From positions 1-17,259 of the forward strand of contig JBBRZF010000062.1 in the NCBI GenBank assembly GCA_038236965.1: a stretch of 17,259 bases of DNA. The letters run 5' to 3'. How positions within the stretch are numbered: the first letter of the stretch is position 1; every line of letters starts with the position of its first letter. The stretch is from JBBRZF01 sp038236965 (GTDB lineage: Bacteria; Acidobacteriota; Terriglobia; Terriglobales; Acidobacteriaceae). Below are positions 7,077 through 14,180 of this stretch, piece after piece. The notes beneath the pieces were generated by a model. That model did not search any database, was not told where the DNA came from, and saw only the letters and a list, made by a program, of their open reading frames with translations. The position numbers and the translations under genes are program-made.

Positions 7077-7111
7077 AAAGAGGCCGTGAGCAAAAGCTCA
7101 CGGCCTCTTTT
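7077..7111. terminator. Bidirectional intrinsic terminator between rph and fba
   Basis: Perfect 15-bp stem AAAGAGGCCGTGAGC (7077-7091), loop AAAA, GCTCACGGCCTCTTT (7096-7110). The stem ends in A/T on both sides, so a U-run forms on both strands, which suits the convergent rph (+) and fba (-). Confidence 0.92.
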
Positions 7112-7130
7112 GTTTATCGCTTAGAGCGGG

Positions 7131-8162
7131 CTACTTGGTAACGAGCGTTTGCGCCTTGTACTTCGCGACCATTTCATCCAGCGTGAAGGGAGTGTAGTCG
7201 CCCGCATGTCCGGCCTGACCAAACTGTGTCATGCGTTGCGCGACGACTTTCTTCATGGCATCACGGGCCGGCTTCATGTAGTCGCGCGGATCGAATTTTT
7301 CCGGCGTCTCCATAAGAACCTTGCGGATCGCGCCCGTAATCGCGAGGCGATTGTCGGTGTCGACGTTGATCTTCCGAACACCGTTCTTGATTCCGATCTG
7401 GATCTCTTCGACGGGCACGCCCCAGGTCGGTTTCAAGCTGCCACCATACTGATTGATGATGTCCTGCAATTCCTTGGGAACGCTCGAGGAACCGTGCATG
7501 ACAAGGTGAACATTGGGAAGCTTCTTGTGAATCTCGATGAGGACGTCCATCTTGAGGACCGAACCATCGGGCTTCTTGGAGAATTTGTAGGCGCCGTGGC
7601 TGGTGCCGATGGCGATGGCAAGGGCGTCAACACCCGTCTTCTCGACAAACTCAGCGGCCTGGTCGGGATCGGTCACGTGCTCAAGCCCCGTTCCGCCGGC
7701 GCCATGTCCGTCTTCAATTCCGCCGAGCACGCCGATCTCACCTTCGACGGTGACGCCCTTTGCGTGGGCCATTTTGACGACCGCGCGGGTAGTCTCGACG
7801 TTGTACTCGAAGCTGGAAGGGGTTTTGCCGTCCGGCATGAGCGAACCGTCCATCATGACGGAAGTGAAACCGAGGTCGATGGCCGACTTGCAGGTCTCCA
7901 CGCTGTTGCCGTGGTCGAGATGCAGCACGATCGGCAGCTCAGGATAGATTTCCGTCGCGGCCAACATCAGGTGATAAAGAAATTTGTCCTGGGAATAGCT
8001 GCGAGCGCCCCGGCTGGCCTGCACGATGACGGGCGACTTGGTCTCGCGCCCGGCTTCCATGATGGCCTGAATCTGCTCCATGTTATTTACGTTGAATGCA
8101 CCGACACCATAGCCGCCCTTGGCGGCCTCATCCAGCAACTGTCGCATCGAAACGAGAGGCAT
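7131..8162 (-). CDS. fba: Class II fructose-1,6-bisphosphate aldolase
   Basis: 343 aa. Zinc-dependent aldolase interconverting fructose-1,6-bisphosphate with dihydroxyacetone phosphate and glyceraldehyde-3-phosphate (glycolysis, gluconeogenesis). Catalytic D83 and zinc ligand H84 in HLDHG, E142 in VEGEIGVLGG, zinc ligand H189 in IGTSHGAY and H223 in VMHGSSSVP are all present; NVDTDNRLA near the C-terminus is the phosphate-binding segment. Length and motifs fit the longer CbbA-like class II enzymes. The open frame continues 64 codons upstream to 8354 without family similarity; ATG 8162 is preceded by AAAGGAGA with correct spacing, so it is the start. Divergent from lacD, convergent with rph. 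Confidence 0.95.
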   Translation of the reverse strand: MPLVSMRQLLDEAAKGGYGVGAFNVNNMEQIQAIMEAGRETKSPVIVQASRGARSYSQDKFLYHLMLAATEIYPELPIVLHLDHGNSVETCKSAIDLGFTSVMMDGSLMPDGKTPSSFEYNVETTRAVVKMAHAKGVTVEGEIGVLGGIEDGHGAGGTGLEHVTDPDQAAEFVEKTGVDALAIAIGTSHGAYKFSKKPDGSVLKMDVLIEIHKKLPNVHLVMHGSSSVPKELQDIINQYGGSLKPTWGVPVEEIQIGIKNGVRKINVDTDNRLAITGAIRKVLMETPEKFDPRDYMKPARDAMKKVVAQRMTQFGQAGHAGDYTPFTLDEMVAKYKAQTLVTK

Positions 8163-8290
8163 GCAGTTCTCCTTTATGAATGGCTTTCGCTTATAATGAT
8201 TGCGTGCGCGGAACGTGGGGTTCCGCGGAGTCTCGGCCCTCGGGTCAAGTATCGCATCTATCAAGCTAGCATTCCGGCAACCATAACGAC

Positions 8291-8306
8291 TGTGATTGCA
8301 GTCACA
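8291..8306. promoter_or_regulatory. CRP/FNR-type palindromic operator between the two aldolase genes
   Basis: TGTGATTGCAGTCACA is an exact TGTGA-N6-TCACA palindrome, the consensus half-sites of the CRP family, with a self-complementary TGCA inside. It lies 65 bp before the lacD start and 128 bp before the fba start, so one site could serve both divergent genes. The motif is seen directly; the identity of the regulator in this organism is unknown. Confidence 0.6.
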
Positions 8307-8371
8307 CAGCCAGGCCGTACAGAATGGCCGAAGGCTCACGCCTCGGTCCTGCAACGATGGAGGATGTTCGA

Positions 8372-9367
8372 ATGAAACTCACCCCCGGAAAACTAGCCGG
8401 ATTGAAGGCCGTCTCCAATGAGCGCGGCGTGATTGCTGCTGCCGCCATGGATCAACGAGGCTCGCTGAAAAAGGCGCTCGGCGCCAATGCTGGCGACCGC
8501 GAGCTCGAAGATTTCAAGACATCCGTAACCGAAATCCTTACGCCACACGCTAGCGCCATCCTGCTTGATCCGGAGTGGGGCCTGCCGGCAAGCAAGAAGC
8601 GCGCCAAAAATGCCGGCCTGCTGCTGGCTTACGAAAAGACGGGTTACGACAAGACTGGCCCTGGCCGACTGGGCGACCTGCTCGACCTGTGGAGCGTGAA
8701 GCGCTTGAAGGAAGCGGGCGCGGATTGCATCAAGATCCTGCTCTACTACACTCCGTTCGATCCGAAATCGATCAACGATGTGAAGCACGCGTGGGTCGAG
8801 CGTCTCGGCGATGAGTGCAAGGCAAACGATATTCCCTTCTTCCTTGAGTTCGTGGGATACGACGAAAGCCTGGACGAAAAGGGAGTGGACTACGCGAAGA
8901 AAAAGCCGGCAATCGTAAAGGGCTCCATGGCCGAGTTCTCGAAAGAGCGCTATGGCGTGGACGTCCTGAAGGTGGAAGTTCCGGTGAACATGAAGTTTGT
9001 GGAAGGCGCGAAATCGTTCGCAGGCGCGGCGGCCTATACGAAAAAGGAAGCGATGCAGCTCTTCCTTGAGGCGGCAGCGGTGACCACAAAGCCGTTCATT
9101 TATCTCTCCGCGGGTGTGAGCAATGCGGAGTTCAACGAGGCGCTGGCGCTGGCAGGCGAGTCGGGAGTGAAGTTCAACGGCGTGCTCTGCGGACGCGCGA
9201 CGTGGAAAGATGGTATCGCCATCTTCGCGGAAAAGGGCGACAAGGCATTCCGCGAATGGCTCTCGACCGAAGGCGTGAAGAACATCGAGAACGTGAACAA
9301 CAGCCTGAAAGCAGCCACACCGTGGTACTCGATCTACGGAGTGGACGGCGCAACGGCCGCGAAGTAA
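8372..9367 (+). CDS. LacD-type class I aldolase (tagatose-1,6-bisphosphate aldolase family)
   Basis: 331 aa, the normal LacD length. It uses a Schiff-base lysine: K200 in VDVLKVEVPVNMKFVEG, with K121 in DCIKILLYY and MDQRGSL (26-32) as further family motifs. Known LacD enzymes cleave tagatose-1,6-bisphosphate and accept several ketose bisphosphates, including fructose-1,6-bisphosphate. No other lac or tag genes lie nearby, so the physiological substrate may be fructose-1,6-bisphosphate or another sugar bisphosphate. Start: GGAGG at 8359-8363 is 8 nt before ATG 8372; upstream in-frame ATGs at 8324 and 8357 lack this. An intrinsic terminator follows at once. Confidence 0.9.
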   Translation: MKLTPGKLAGLKAVSNERGVIAAAAMDQRGSLKKALGANAGDRELEDFKTSVTEILTPHASAILLDPEWGLPASKKRAKNAGLLLAYEKTGYDKTGPGRLGDLLDLWSVKRLKEAGADCIKILLYYTPFDPKSINDVKHAWVERLGDECKANDIPFFLEFVGYDESLDEKGVDYAKKKPAIVKGSMAEFSKERYGVDVLKVEVPVNMKFVEGAKSFAGAAAYTKKEAMQLFLEAAAVTTKPFIYLSAGVSNAEFNEALALAGESGVKFNGVLCGRATWKDGIAIFAEKGDKAFREWLSTEGVKNIENVNNSLKAATPWYSIYGVDGATAAK

Positions 9368-9389
9368 ATCGCTTAACCAAGCTACGCAG

Positions 9390-9420
9390 AAGGCGTGCTC
9401 TTACGGAGTGCGCCTTTTTT
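9390..9420 (+). terminator. Intrinsic terminator after the LacD-type gene
   Basis: AAGGCGTGCTC, loop TTACG, GAGTGCGCCTT: an 11-bp stem with two G-T pairs, followed by a run of T to 9420. Confidence 0.85.
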
Positions 9421-9453
9421 AGGTTGAAGATATCCGCAGCCGTTAACAAGAAA

Positions 9454-9477
9454 TAGAGCGTGCCCGAAAGCACGCCC
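9454..9477 (-). terminator. Probable terminator of the heptad-repeat gene
   Basis: GCGTGC (9458-9463), loop, GCACGC (9470-9475). On the minus strand the stem is followed by TCTATTTCTTG, a moderately U-rich tail, and it lies 20 bp past the stop of the gene at 9496. Confidence 0.6.
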
Positions 9478-9495
9478 GTATTCCTGCAACAACAT

Positions 9496-9909
9496 CTATT
9501 TATGCGCTGGTGAACCAACGGGGCCCACTCCGCGTACGTCGCGGCGACGGTCTCTTCGGTCGTGATGGATGTCGCGCTTGTCTTTCCGGATCTCGCGGTT
9601 ATCGGCCTTGATCTCGCGACGGTCGCCGGCGATTTCGCGACGTTCCTGCGCGGCGGCAGCCTGGTTGTGGTTCAACCGGTCCTGACGCAGTTCGCGCTTG
9701 TCGCGATTGAGTTCGCGACTATCCTGCCTGCGATCTACCCTGTCGTGCTTGATATCGCGCTTGTCTTTGCGAATGTCGCGATTGTCGCGTTTAATGTCTC
9801 GCCGTTCAGCGGGTGTGGCGGTGGTGACTGCCTGCGCCGATGCAAAAGTGCCGATCCCAAGCACCGTTGCGATGGTTGCGATTCCTGCTGCCCGTACCAG
9901 GTTCTTCAT
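9496..9909 (-). CDS. Secreted Arg/Asp/Lys heptad-repeat protein
   Basis: 137 aa. Residues 1-26 are a signal peptide (IATIATVLGIGTFASA-Q). Nearly all the rest is a charged repeat of seven residues: DIKRDNR, DIRKDKR, DIKHDRV, DRRQDSR, ELNRDKR, ELRQDRL (38-79), a break NHNQAAAAQER, then EIAGDRR, EIKADNR, EIRKDKR, DIHHDRR, DRRRDVR (92-126). Each heptad has an acid at position 1, usually I/L at position 2 and Asp at 5, with basic residues between. This suggests a long, highly charged helix or an extended polyampholyte. GGGAG 6 nt before ATG 9909 supports the start. I do not recognise a family with known function; binding of nucleic acid, polysaccharide or metal is speculative. Confidence 0.75.
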   Translation of the reverse strand: MKNLVRAAGIATIATVLGIGTFASAQAVTTATPAERRDIKRDNRDIRKDKRDIKHDRVDRRQDSRELNRDKRELRQDRLNHNQAAAAQERREIAGDRREIKADNREIRKDKRDIHHDRRDRRRDVRGVGPVGSPAHK

Positions 9910-10061
9910 ATTGATCTCCCGAGTTCACGCTTGTCATGGAGCTTCTTCTCTCCATCTGCGAACTTGAACACGGATGCAAAAACAGAGTTTCTACCCGGGA
10001 AGAATTTGTGTGCAGATATTTTCAGGATGGACACTGCACCTTGGTAATCCGGACGGCAGAA

Positions 10062-12251
10062 TCATCTTGCGAAGCGAACCGAAACTTTCGCGCCTTGCGG
10101 AAGGCGTGTTCCCGGCGCAGGCGATTGTTCGCGCGCAACTCCGCTGCCAATGATGTTCAGTTCATAACCGGATTGCTGCGCTGTCTCGATGGCGCCACGA
10201 AGCGACTTGCCGATGAACGATGGAACGACGGAGCCGTTGCCCACATCGAGCACGACGGTGCCATTATTCGGCGCAGTGGTTTGCGTCGCGGTACTAGCCG
10301 GGGAGATTGCTTCCGGTGAAGTTGTAGACGGCTTGTCAGGCTTCGCCTGCGCGGAAGGCGGTGCAGGATACGCGGCGTTCACTGCGCCGGGAGCGGCTTT
10401 CGAACTGGCCATTACAGGTGGAGGTTGCGAGGCGGCGGGCTGTTCAGTGTCGGCGAACTGCAGTGTTTCTCCAAGGCGATCAGGAGAGCTCTCGTTCAAC
10501 TCTTCGTCCTTCACCTTGGCGCGCAAGAGCAACCGGCGTGGATCGTTCTTGACCTCGGCATCGCGCGGCACATTCAGGTAGGAAAGCACTTGCTGTGCGA
10601 TCCGAGTGAAAACGGGAGCGGCGACCTGTCCGCCCTGGTGAAGACCCTTCTTATTGGCGGAGTCGAGAATCACGACGATGGTGACAGCTGGCTCGTTCAC
10701 GGGCGCAAATCCGGCGAAAGAACCAATGTATTTTGTCTTGGAGTAGGTTCCGGTCGCGGGATCGACCTTCTGCGCAGTGCCGGTCTTTCCCGCCGAAGTG
10801 TATCCGTCAAGAATGGCCTTGCGTCCAGTTCCGAAGAGTACGACGCCTTCCATCATCTTGCGCATCTCGGCCGAGGTGAGGGGCGAGATGACGCGGCGCT
10901 GCTGCGGCGGTTTGTAGACAACCGTCTGATAGGTGTTGCTGGGCGCGGTCATTCCGGCGACGATGCGCGGAGGCGTGTAGAGGCCGTCGTTGGCGATGGT
11001 GGAGATCATGGAGACTAGCTGCACGGGAGAGACGCCGATCTCCTGTCCCATGGAGATGGCCCCGATGGAGACCTTGGACCAGCGTGAAGCGGGCTTGTGC
11101 AATCCCTTGGTCTCGCCTGGGAGTTCGATACCGGACTGCGCGCCGAAGCCGAAGGCGCGGATGTAGGAATCGAAGCGTTCATTGCCGAGTCGCATGCCGA
11201 GCTTGATGGAGCCGACGTCGCTGGAACGCGCGAGGACCTGGGAGACGGTGATGAGTCCGAGAGCTTCGTGATCGCGAATGCGAAGTCCGTTGACGACGAT
11301 AGAACCGTTCTGGCAGTCGATGAGTTCGTCGGGCTTGGCAAGTTTTTCTTCAAGAGCGGAAGAGATGGTGACGATCTTGAAAGTGGAGCCGGGCTCGTAG
11401 ACGTCGCTCACAGCGCGGTTCTTCAGCGCTGCTGGCTTGATCTCGCGTTGCACGTTCGGGTTGAAAGTGGGACGGTTGGCAAGCGCAAGTATCTCTCCGG
11501 TTCGCGGTTTCTGCACGATGGCAGTCGCAGCTTCCGCGCCCGTTTCCAGCATCGCCTGGTCAAGTTCCTTCTCAACGATGTATTGAATTTTTTCATCGAT
11601 GGTGAGGACGATGTTTGCACCGGGCTCAGGCTGGCGTTCGGTGTCGTCGTGCGAACGGCGACGGGCATCGATGGACATCATCTTCAAGCCCGGATTGCCG
11701 CGGAGCGAATCGTCGAATTTTCCCTCGATGCCGGCAAGGCCCTCGTCATCCAGTCCGACATAGCCGAGAACCTGCGCAGCAAGATCGCGCTTGGGATAAT
11801 AGCGTCTGGGTTCTTTCTGGAAATAGATTCCGCGCAGATTGAGAGCACGGACGCGAGCGGAGGTATCGGAATCGAGTTTGCGCGCCAGCCAGGCGAAATT
11901 TCGCTGGCTTTTCATGCGGGCAAGCAGTTCGTTGGGGTCGGAGCCGAGAACGGTTGCAAGGAGGTTCGCGGTGCTGGCCTGGTCGGGAATCTCGCTGGGC
12001 ACGGCAAAAACGGAATCAACCTGCACGGACATCGCGAGTTCGTGTCCGTTGCGATCGTAAATGATGCCGCGCTTGGCGGGCACGTCGAAGGTGCGCTGCT
12101 GCTGTCGCTGCGCGCGAACTACGAAGTCTCCGTAAGAAAACACCTGGAGGAAGACGAGCCGGCAGCAAACGAGAAGGATCCAAGCAAAAAGGAAGGCTCC
12201 GAGGTAGTAGAGGCGTTTCTGCGCGTTGTTGGTCGAGCCACCAGGAGGCAT
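10062..12251 (-). CDS. ftsI: Septal peptidoglycan transpeptidase FtsI (class B PBP) with PASTA domain
   Basis: 729 aa, longer than E. coli FtsI because of a C-terminal extension. Residues 14-36 form the membrane anchor. The PBP dimerisation domain spans about 55-215 (AKRGIIYDRNGHELA; GYVGLDDEGLAGIE). The transpeptidase domain has the active serine S289 and K292 (EPGSTFKIV), the second motif as S343-S-D345 instead of the usual SxN, and K489-T-G (SAGKTGTAQK). A Pro/Ala/Ser linker (about 605-660) leads to one PASTA domain (VPSFIGKSLRGAIETAQQSG). It crosslinks septal peptidoglycan together with FtsW and FtsQLB. TAG two codons upstream limits the start to ATG 12251. It lies 155 bp after ftsL, with a hairpin between. 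Confidence 0.95.
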   Translation of the reverse strand: MPPGGSTNNAQKRLYYLGAFLFAWILLVCCRLVFLQVFSYGDFVVRAQRQQQRTFDVPAKRGIIYDRNGHELAMSVQVDSVFAVPSEIPDQASTANLLATVLGSDPNELLARMKSQRNFAWLARKLDSDTSARVRALNLRGIYFQKEPRRYYPKRDLAAQVLGYVGLDDEGLAGIEGKFDDSLRGNPGLKMMSIDARRRSHDDTERQPEPGANIVLTIDEKIQYIVEKELDQAMLETGAEAATAIVQKPRTGEILALANRPTFNPNVQREIKPAALKNRAVSDVYEPGSTFKIVTISSALEEKLAKPDELIDCQNGSIVVNGLRIRDHEALGLITVSQVLARSSDVGSIKLGMRLGNERFDSYIRAFGFGAQSGIELPGETKGLHKPASRWSKVSIGAISMGQEIGVSPVQLVSMISTIANDGLYTPPRIVAGMTAPSNTYQTVVYKPPQQRRVISPLTSAEMRKMMEGVVLFGTGRKAILDGYTSAGKTGTAQKVDPATGTYSKTKYIGSFAGFAPVNEPAVTIVVILDSANKKGLHQGGQVAAPVFTRIAQQVLSYLNVPRDAEVKNDPRRLLLRAKVKDEELNESSPDRLGETLQFADTEQPAASQPPPVMASSKAAPGAVNAAYPAPPSAQAKPDKPSTTSPEAISPASTATQTTAPNNGTVVLDVGNGSVVPSFIGKSLRGAIETAQQSGYELNIIGSGVAREQSPAPGTRLPQGAKVSVRFAR

Positions 12252-12340
12252 TGACTACACCCACCGCATCCGCGATGAAACCTCGCGTAAAACCTCGAGG
12301 GCTGTTGAGCGGGCCAAGACCGCTGTTGCTGAAACAGAAC

Positions 12341-12367
12341 TGGCGGTCCGCGCTTGGCGAACCGCCA
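12341..12367 (-). other. Intergenic hairpin between ftsL and ftsI
   Basis: TGGCGGTTCGC, loop CAAGC, GCGGACCGCCA on the minus (transcribed) strand: an 11-bp stem whose only non-Watson-Crick pair is G-U in that strand's RNA. No U-run follows, so it is not a standard terminator. It may be an RNA processing, attenuation or stability element. The 155-bp gap around it holds no ORF I can support. Confidence 0.5.
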
Positions 12368-12406
12368 TTCCATGCCTGGGACTCTGGTTGAAGTCCGGCA
12401 AACGCA

Positions 12407-12922
12407 TTATTGTGTGAGCGAGATGACGGAAACTCCGGCGGCGCGAGCCATGACCGGACCACCGAGGTCTACGTTCACATCCATCTGCTGCACCTGGCCA
12501 GCCTGGGGCAACTGCAGACCCATGCCGCGCGCGAGCGCATCAATACGTTCCGGATCTTTCAGGGAAGCTTCTTCAAGACGTAACTGACGATTGGTCTCGG
12601 AGAGAGCTTCGCGTTGCTGTTTCAATTCCTGAATGCGATAGCCGTATTCAATTGCGCTGTAGTGCTGGTAAACGTAACAGGAGACAAGCCCCAACAAGAT
12701 CGAAAGCGCGAAGATGAACAAGGTGCGTTCACGGCGACGCCGCGGGTCGGCCATCTTTACCAGGCGCGAGTTATCGATGGGCTTGGCGAAGAAGACCTCG
12801 GGCGTTCCAGCCACGGACCTGCGCGCAGGCGCGGGCGAGGCGAAGAAGCGGTCTTCGACGGCGGACCACAGGCTTCCCTGCTGCGGCGAACGAGATGGAT
12901 TTACAACGGCCCCGACTGACAT
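12407..12922 (-). CDS. ftsL: Cell division protein FtsL
   Basis: 171 aa. Long cytoplasmic N-terminal region (1-66, Pro/Ser-rich, ending in basic PRRRRER), one membrane segment at 67-86 (TLFIFALSILLGLVSCYVYQ), then a coiled-coil stretch (90-125, IQELKQQREALSETNRQLRLEEASL) and a short periplasmic tail with DPERIDALARGMGL, a feature shared by FtsL and the related DivIC. FtsL forms the FtsQLB complex that activates FtsWI at the septum; assignment rests on topology and position before ftsI. Start: GGAG at 12932-12935 is 9 nt before ATG 12922; the in-frame TTG at 12937 overlaps that site. The stop of the small upstream ORF lies 1 nt before this start. Confidence 0.85.
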   Translation of the reverse strand: MSVGAVVNPSRSPQQGSLWSAVEDRFFASPAPARRSVAGTPEVFFAKPIDNSRLVKMADPRRRRERTLFIFALSILLGLVSCYVYQHYSAIEYGYRIQELKQQREALSETNRQLRLEEASLKDPERIDALARGMGLQLPQAGQVQQMDVNVDLGGPVMARAAGVSVISLTQ

Positions 12923-12923
12923 T

Positions 12924-13094
12924 TTATGCAACTCCAAGCAGAACAGACTGACGCGTGTTCACGTGTTCAAAACGAGCCAGCATGAAGGCGGGCACGTTTT
13001 CGATTTCTTCTTTCATGCGCCATTCGGTCGCGAGATCGGCTTCCGCCTTGGCGACTGTGGCAACCAGTTCCTCAATCAACATTCCAGTGAACAT
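12924..13094 (-). CDS. 56-aa small protein between rsmH and ftsL
   Basis: ATG 13094 to TAA 12924-12926, 56 aa. GGAGGT at 13099-13104 is 4 nt upstream, and the stop is separated by one base from the ftsL ATG, the layout of a translationally coupled operon gene. The product is acidic in its first half and looks helical: hydrophobic MLIEELVATVAKAEA (5-19), LATEWRMKEEIENVP (21-35), then AFMLARFEHVN. There is no membrane segment, signal peptide or cysteine. No family is recognised; it is below common length cut-offs and so easily missed. A role with the divisome is suggested only by position. Confidence 0.7.
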   Translation of the reverse strand: MFTGMLIEELVATVAKAEADLATEWRMKEEIENVPAFMLARFEHVNTRQSVLLGVA

Positions 13095-13132
13095 ACGCAC
13101 CTCCGAACCACCGGGCCCGGACTTCTTGAAAG

Positions 13133-13162
13133 TTATTCACATTCTGCACAGGTTTTTCCACA
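13133..13162 (+). promoter_or_regulatory. Cluster of DnaA-box-like 9-mers upstream of the small ORF and ftsL
   Basis: TTATTCACA (13133-13141) and TTTTCCACA (13154-13162) each differ by one base from the DnaA box TTATCCACA and start 21 bp apart in the same orientation; TTCTGCACA (13142-13150) between them differs by two. They lie in the non-coding gap after rsmH. Confidence 0.4.
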
Positions 13163-13189
13163 TCTATTGATTTCGATTCGGAAAAACCT
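13150..13189. repeat. Inverted repeat at the rsmH 3' end
   Basis: AGGTTTTTCC (13150-13159) and GGAAAAACCT (13180-13189) form perfect 10-bp arms around a 20-bp loop. The right arm overlaps the rsmH stop codon and the left arm overlaps a DnaA-box-like 9-mer. It could fold in the mRNA or be a dyad protein site. Confidence 0.5.
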
Positions 13190-14180
13190 ATTTCGCCGAC
13201 TTCCGTTTCTGCTGCTGCTGCTGCTTCATCCGTTCTGCTGCACGCATCTTTGCGCTTCGCGAACGGGGATTGCTATCGATCTCTTCTTCCGTGGCCGTTA
13301 CCGGCTTTTTCGTAAAGACATTCCAGATTCCTTCGCGTGCGCCATCGCGCATCGCGTCCTTTACGATCCGGTCTTCCAGGGAGTGGAAGCTGATGACAAC
13401 CAGCCTGCCTCCCGGTTTCAGAACGCGAGGCGCTGCCTCAAGCAGGGCCTTCAAGTCGTCCAGTTCGCGGTTTACGAAGATTCGGATTCCCTGGAAAGTC
13501 AGAGTCGCTGGATGAATTCGCCGTTCTGCCTTATTCATTGGCCGGGCCGCGGCCGATATAACTTGTGCTAGATGAGCGGTCGTTCTTATCGGCCGCGCCC
13601 GTACAATGGCTCTGGCGATTCTCCGCGACCTCCTTTCCTCACCGAATTCGTAAATCAGGTTGGCGAGAGATTCCTCGTCAAACTGATTTACCACTTGATC
13701 GGCGGAGAGCTCAGCATGCGGATCCATTCGCATATCGAGCGGTCCTTCCGCCTGAAAACTAAATCCACGCGTAGCGTCATCGAACTGCATGGAACTGACG
13801 CCAACATCGGCGAGCAGTCCATCGACGGATGCGGGCTTCACTCGTTGAGCGACCTCGGCGTACGAGGCGTGCAACAGGGTGATGGCCGGAAAGTCATTCG
13901 GCTGCGAGGCCGCGACATCCGCGAGACGCTTACGAGCCATATCCAACGCGCGTGTGTCCTTATCGAAACCAATGAGACGACCTTGAGGGCCGAGGCGTTT
14001 TGCGATTTCCGCACTGTGCCCGCCTAATCCCAAGGTGGCGTCGATATAGGTGCCACCGCGCCGGATGGCTAGAAAATCGATCGCTTCCTGTAAAAGAACC
14101 GAAACATGACTGAAACTCTCTTCTTCCCCGTCATGTCCGCTCCGAGGAGCGTTGTTAAAATCCTGGTCGTCGTCCGCCAC
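13188..14180 (-). CDS. rsmH: 16S rRNA (cytosine1402-N4)-methyltransferase RsmH
   Basis: 330 aa. SAM-dependent methylation of C1402 in the 30S decoding centre. Signatures: FSHVSVLLQEAIDFL (23-37), the SAM loop YIDATLGLGGHSAEI (45-59), DGLLADVGVSSMQFD (about 119-133), GFSFQAEGPLDMRMD, RIHPATLTFQGIRIFVNREL, and GGRLVVISFHSLEDRIVK. Residues 1-22 are an acidic extension relative to E. coli RsmH. The C-terminus is basic and glutamine-rich (MKQQQQQKRKSAK). Start GTG 14180 shares its G with the mraZ stop (TAGTG), so translation is coupled. Confidence 0.95.
   Translation of the reverse strand: MADDDQDFNNAPRSGHDGEEESFSHVSVLLQEAIDFLAIRRGGTYIDATLGLGGHSAEIAKRLGPQGRLIGFDKDTRALDMARKRLADVAASQPNDFPAITLLHASYAEVAQRVKPASVDGLLADVGVSSMQFDDATRGFSFQAEGPLDMRMDPHAELSADQVVNQFDEESLANLIYEFGEERRSRRIARAIVRARPIRTTAHLAQVISAAARPMNKAERRIHPATLTFQGIRIFVNRELDDLKALLEAAPRVLKPGGRLVVISFHSLEDRIVKDAMRDGAREGIWNVFTKKPVTATEEEIDSNPRSRSAKMRAAERMKQQQQQKRKSAK

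Noticed and set aside
8187..8216. Sigma-70 promoter for fba (TATAAG on the minus strand)
   Set aside because: The -10 looks fair, but no convincing -35 lies at 16-18 bp, so I did not list it.
7149..8375. 408-codon plus-strand ORF opposite the fructose-bisphosphate aldolase gene
   Set aside because: It is the antisense shadow of a well-conserved enzyme with all catalytic residues; the translated antisense protein has no recognisable motifs and no ribosome-binding site.
9562..10047. 161-codon plus-strand ORF opposite the heptad-repeat gene
   Set aside because: I considered it because the repeat also gives a hydrophobic repeating protein on this strand. The minus frame has a signal peptide, ribosome-binding site and terminator; this one has none of these.
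10000..10061. Terminator after ftsI
   Set aside because: I could not find a stem with a U-run here, so read-through into the heptad-repeat gene region remains possible.
11097..12254. 385-codon plus-strand ORF opposite ftsI
   Set aside because: Antisense to a complete FtsI frame with active-site motifs; a codon-bias shadow in GC-rich DNA.
13572..14027. 151-codon plus-strand ORF opposite rsmH
   Set aside because: Antisense to conserved RsmH motifs, with no independent support.
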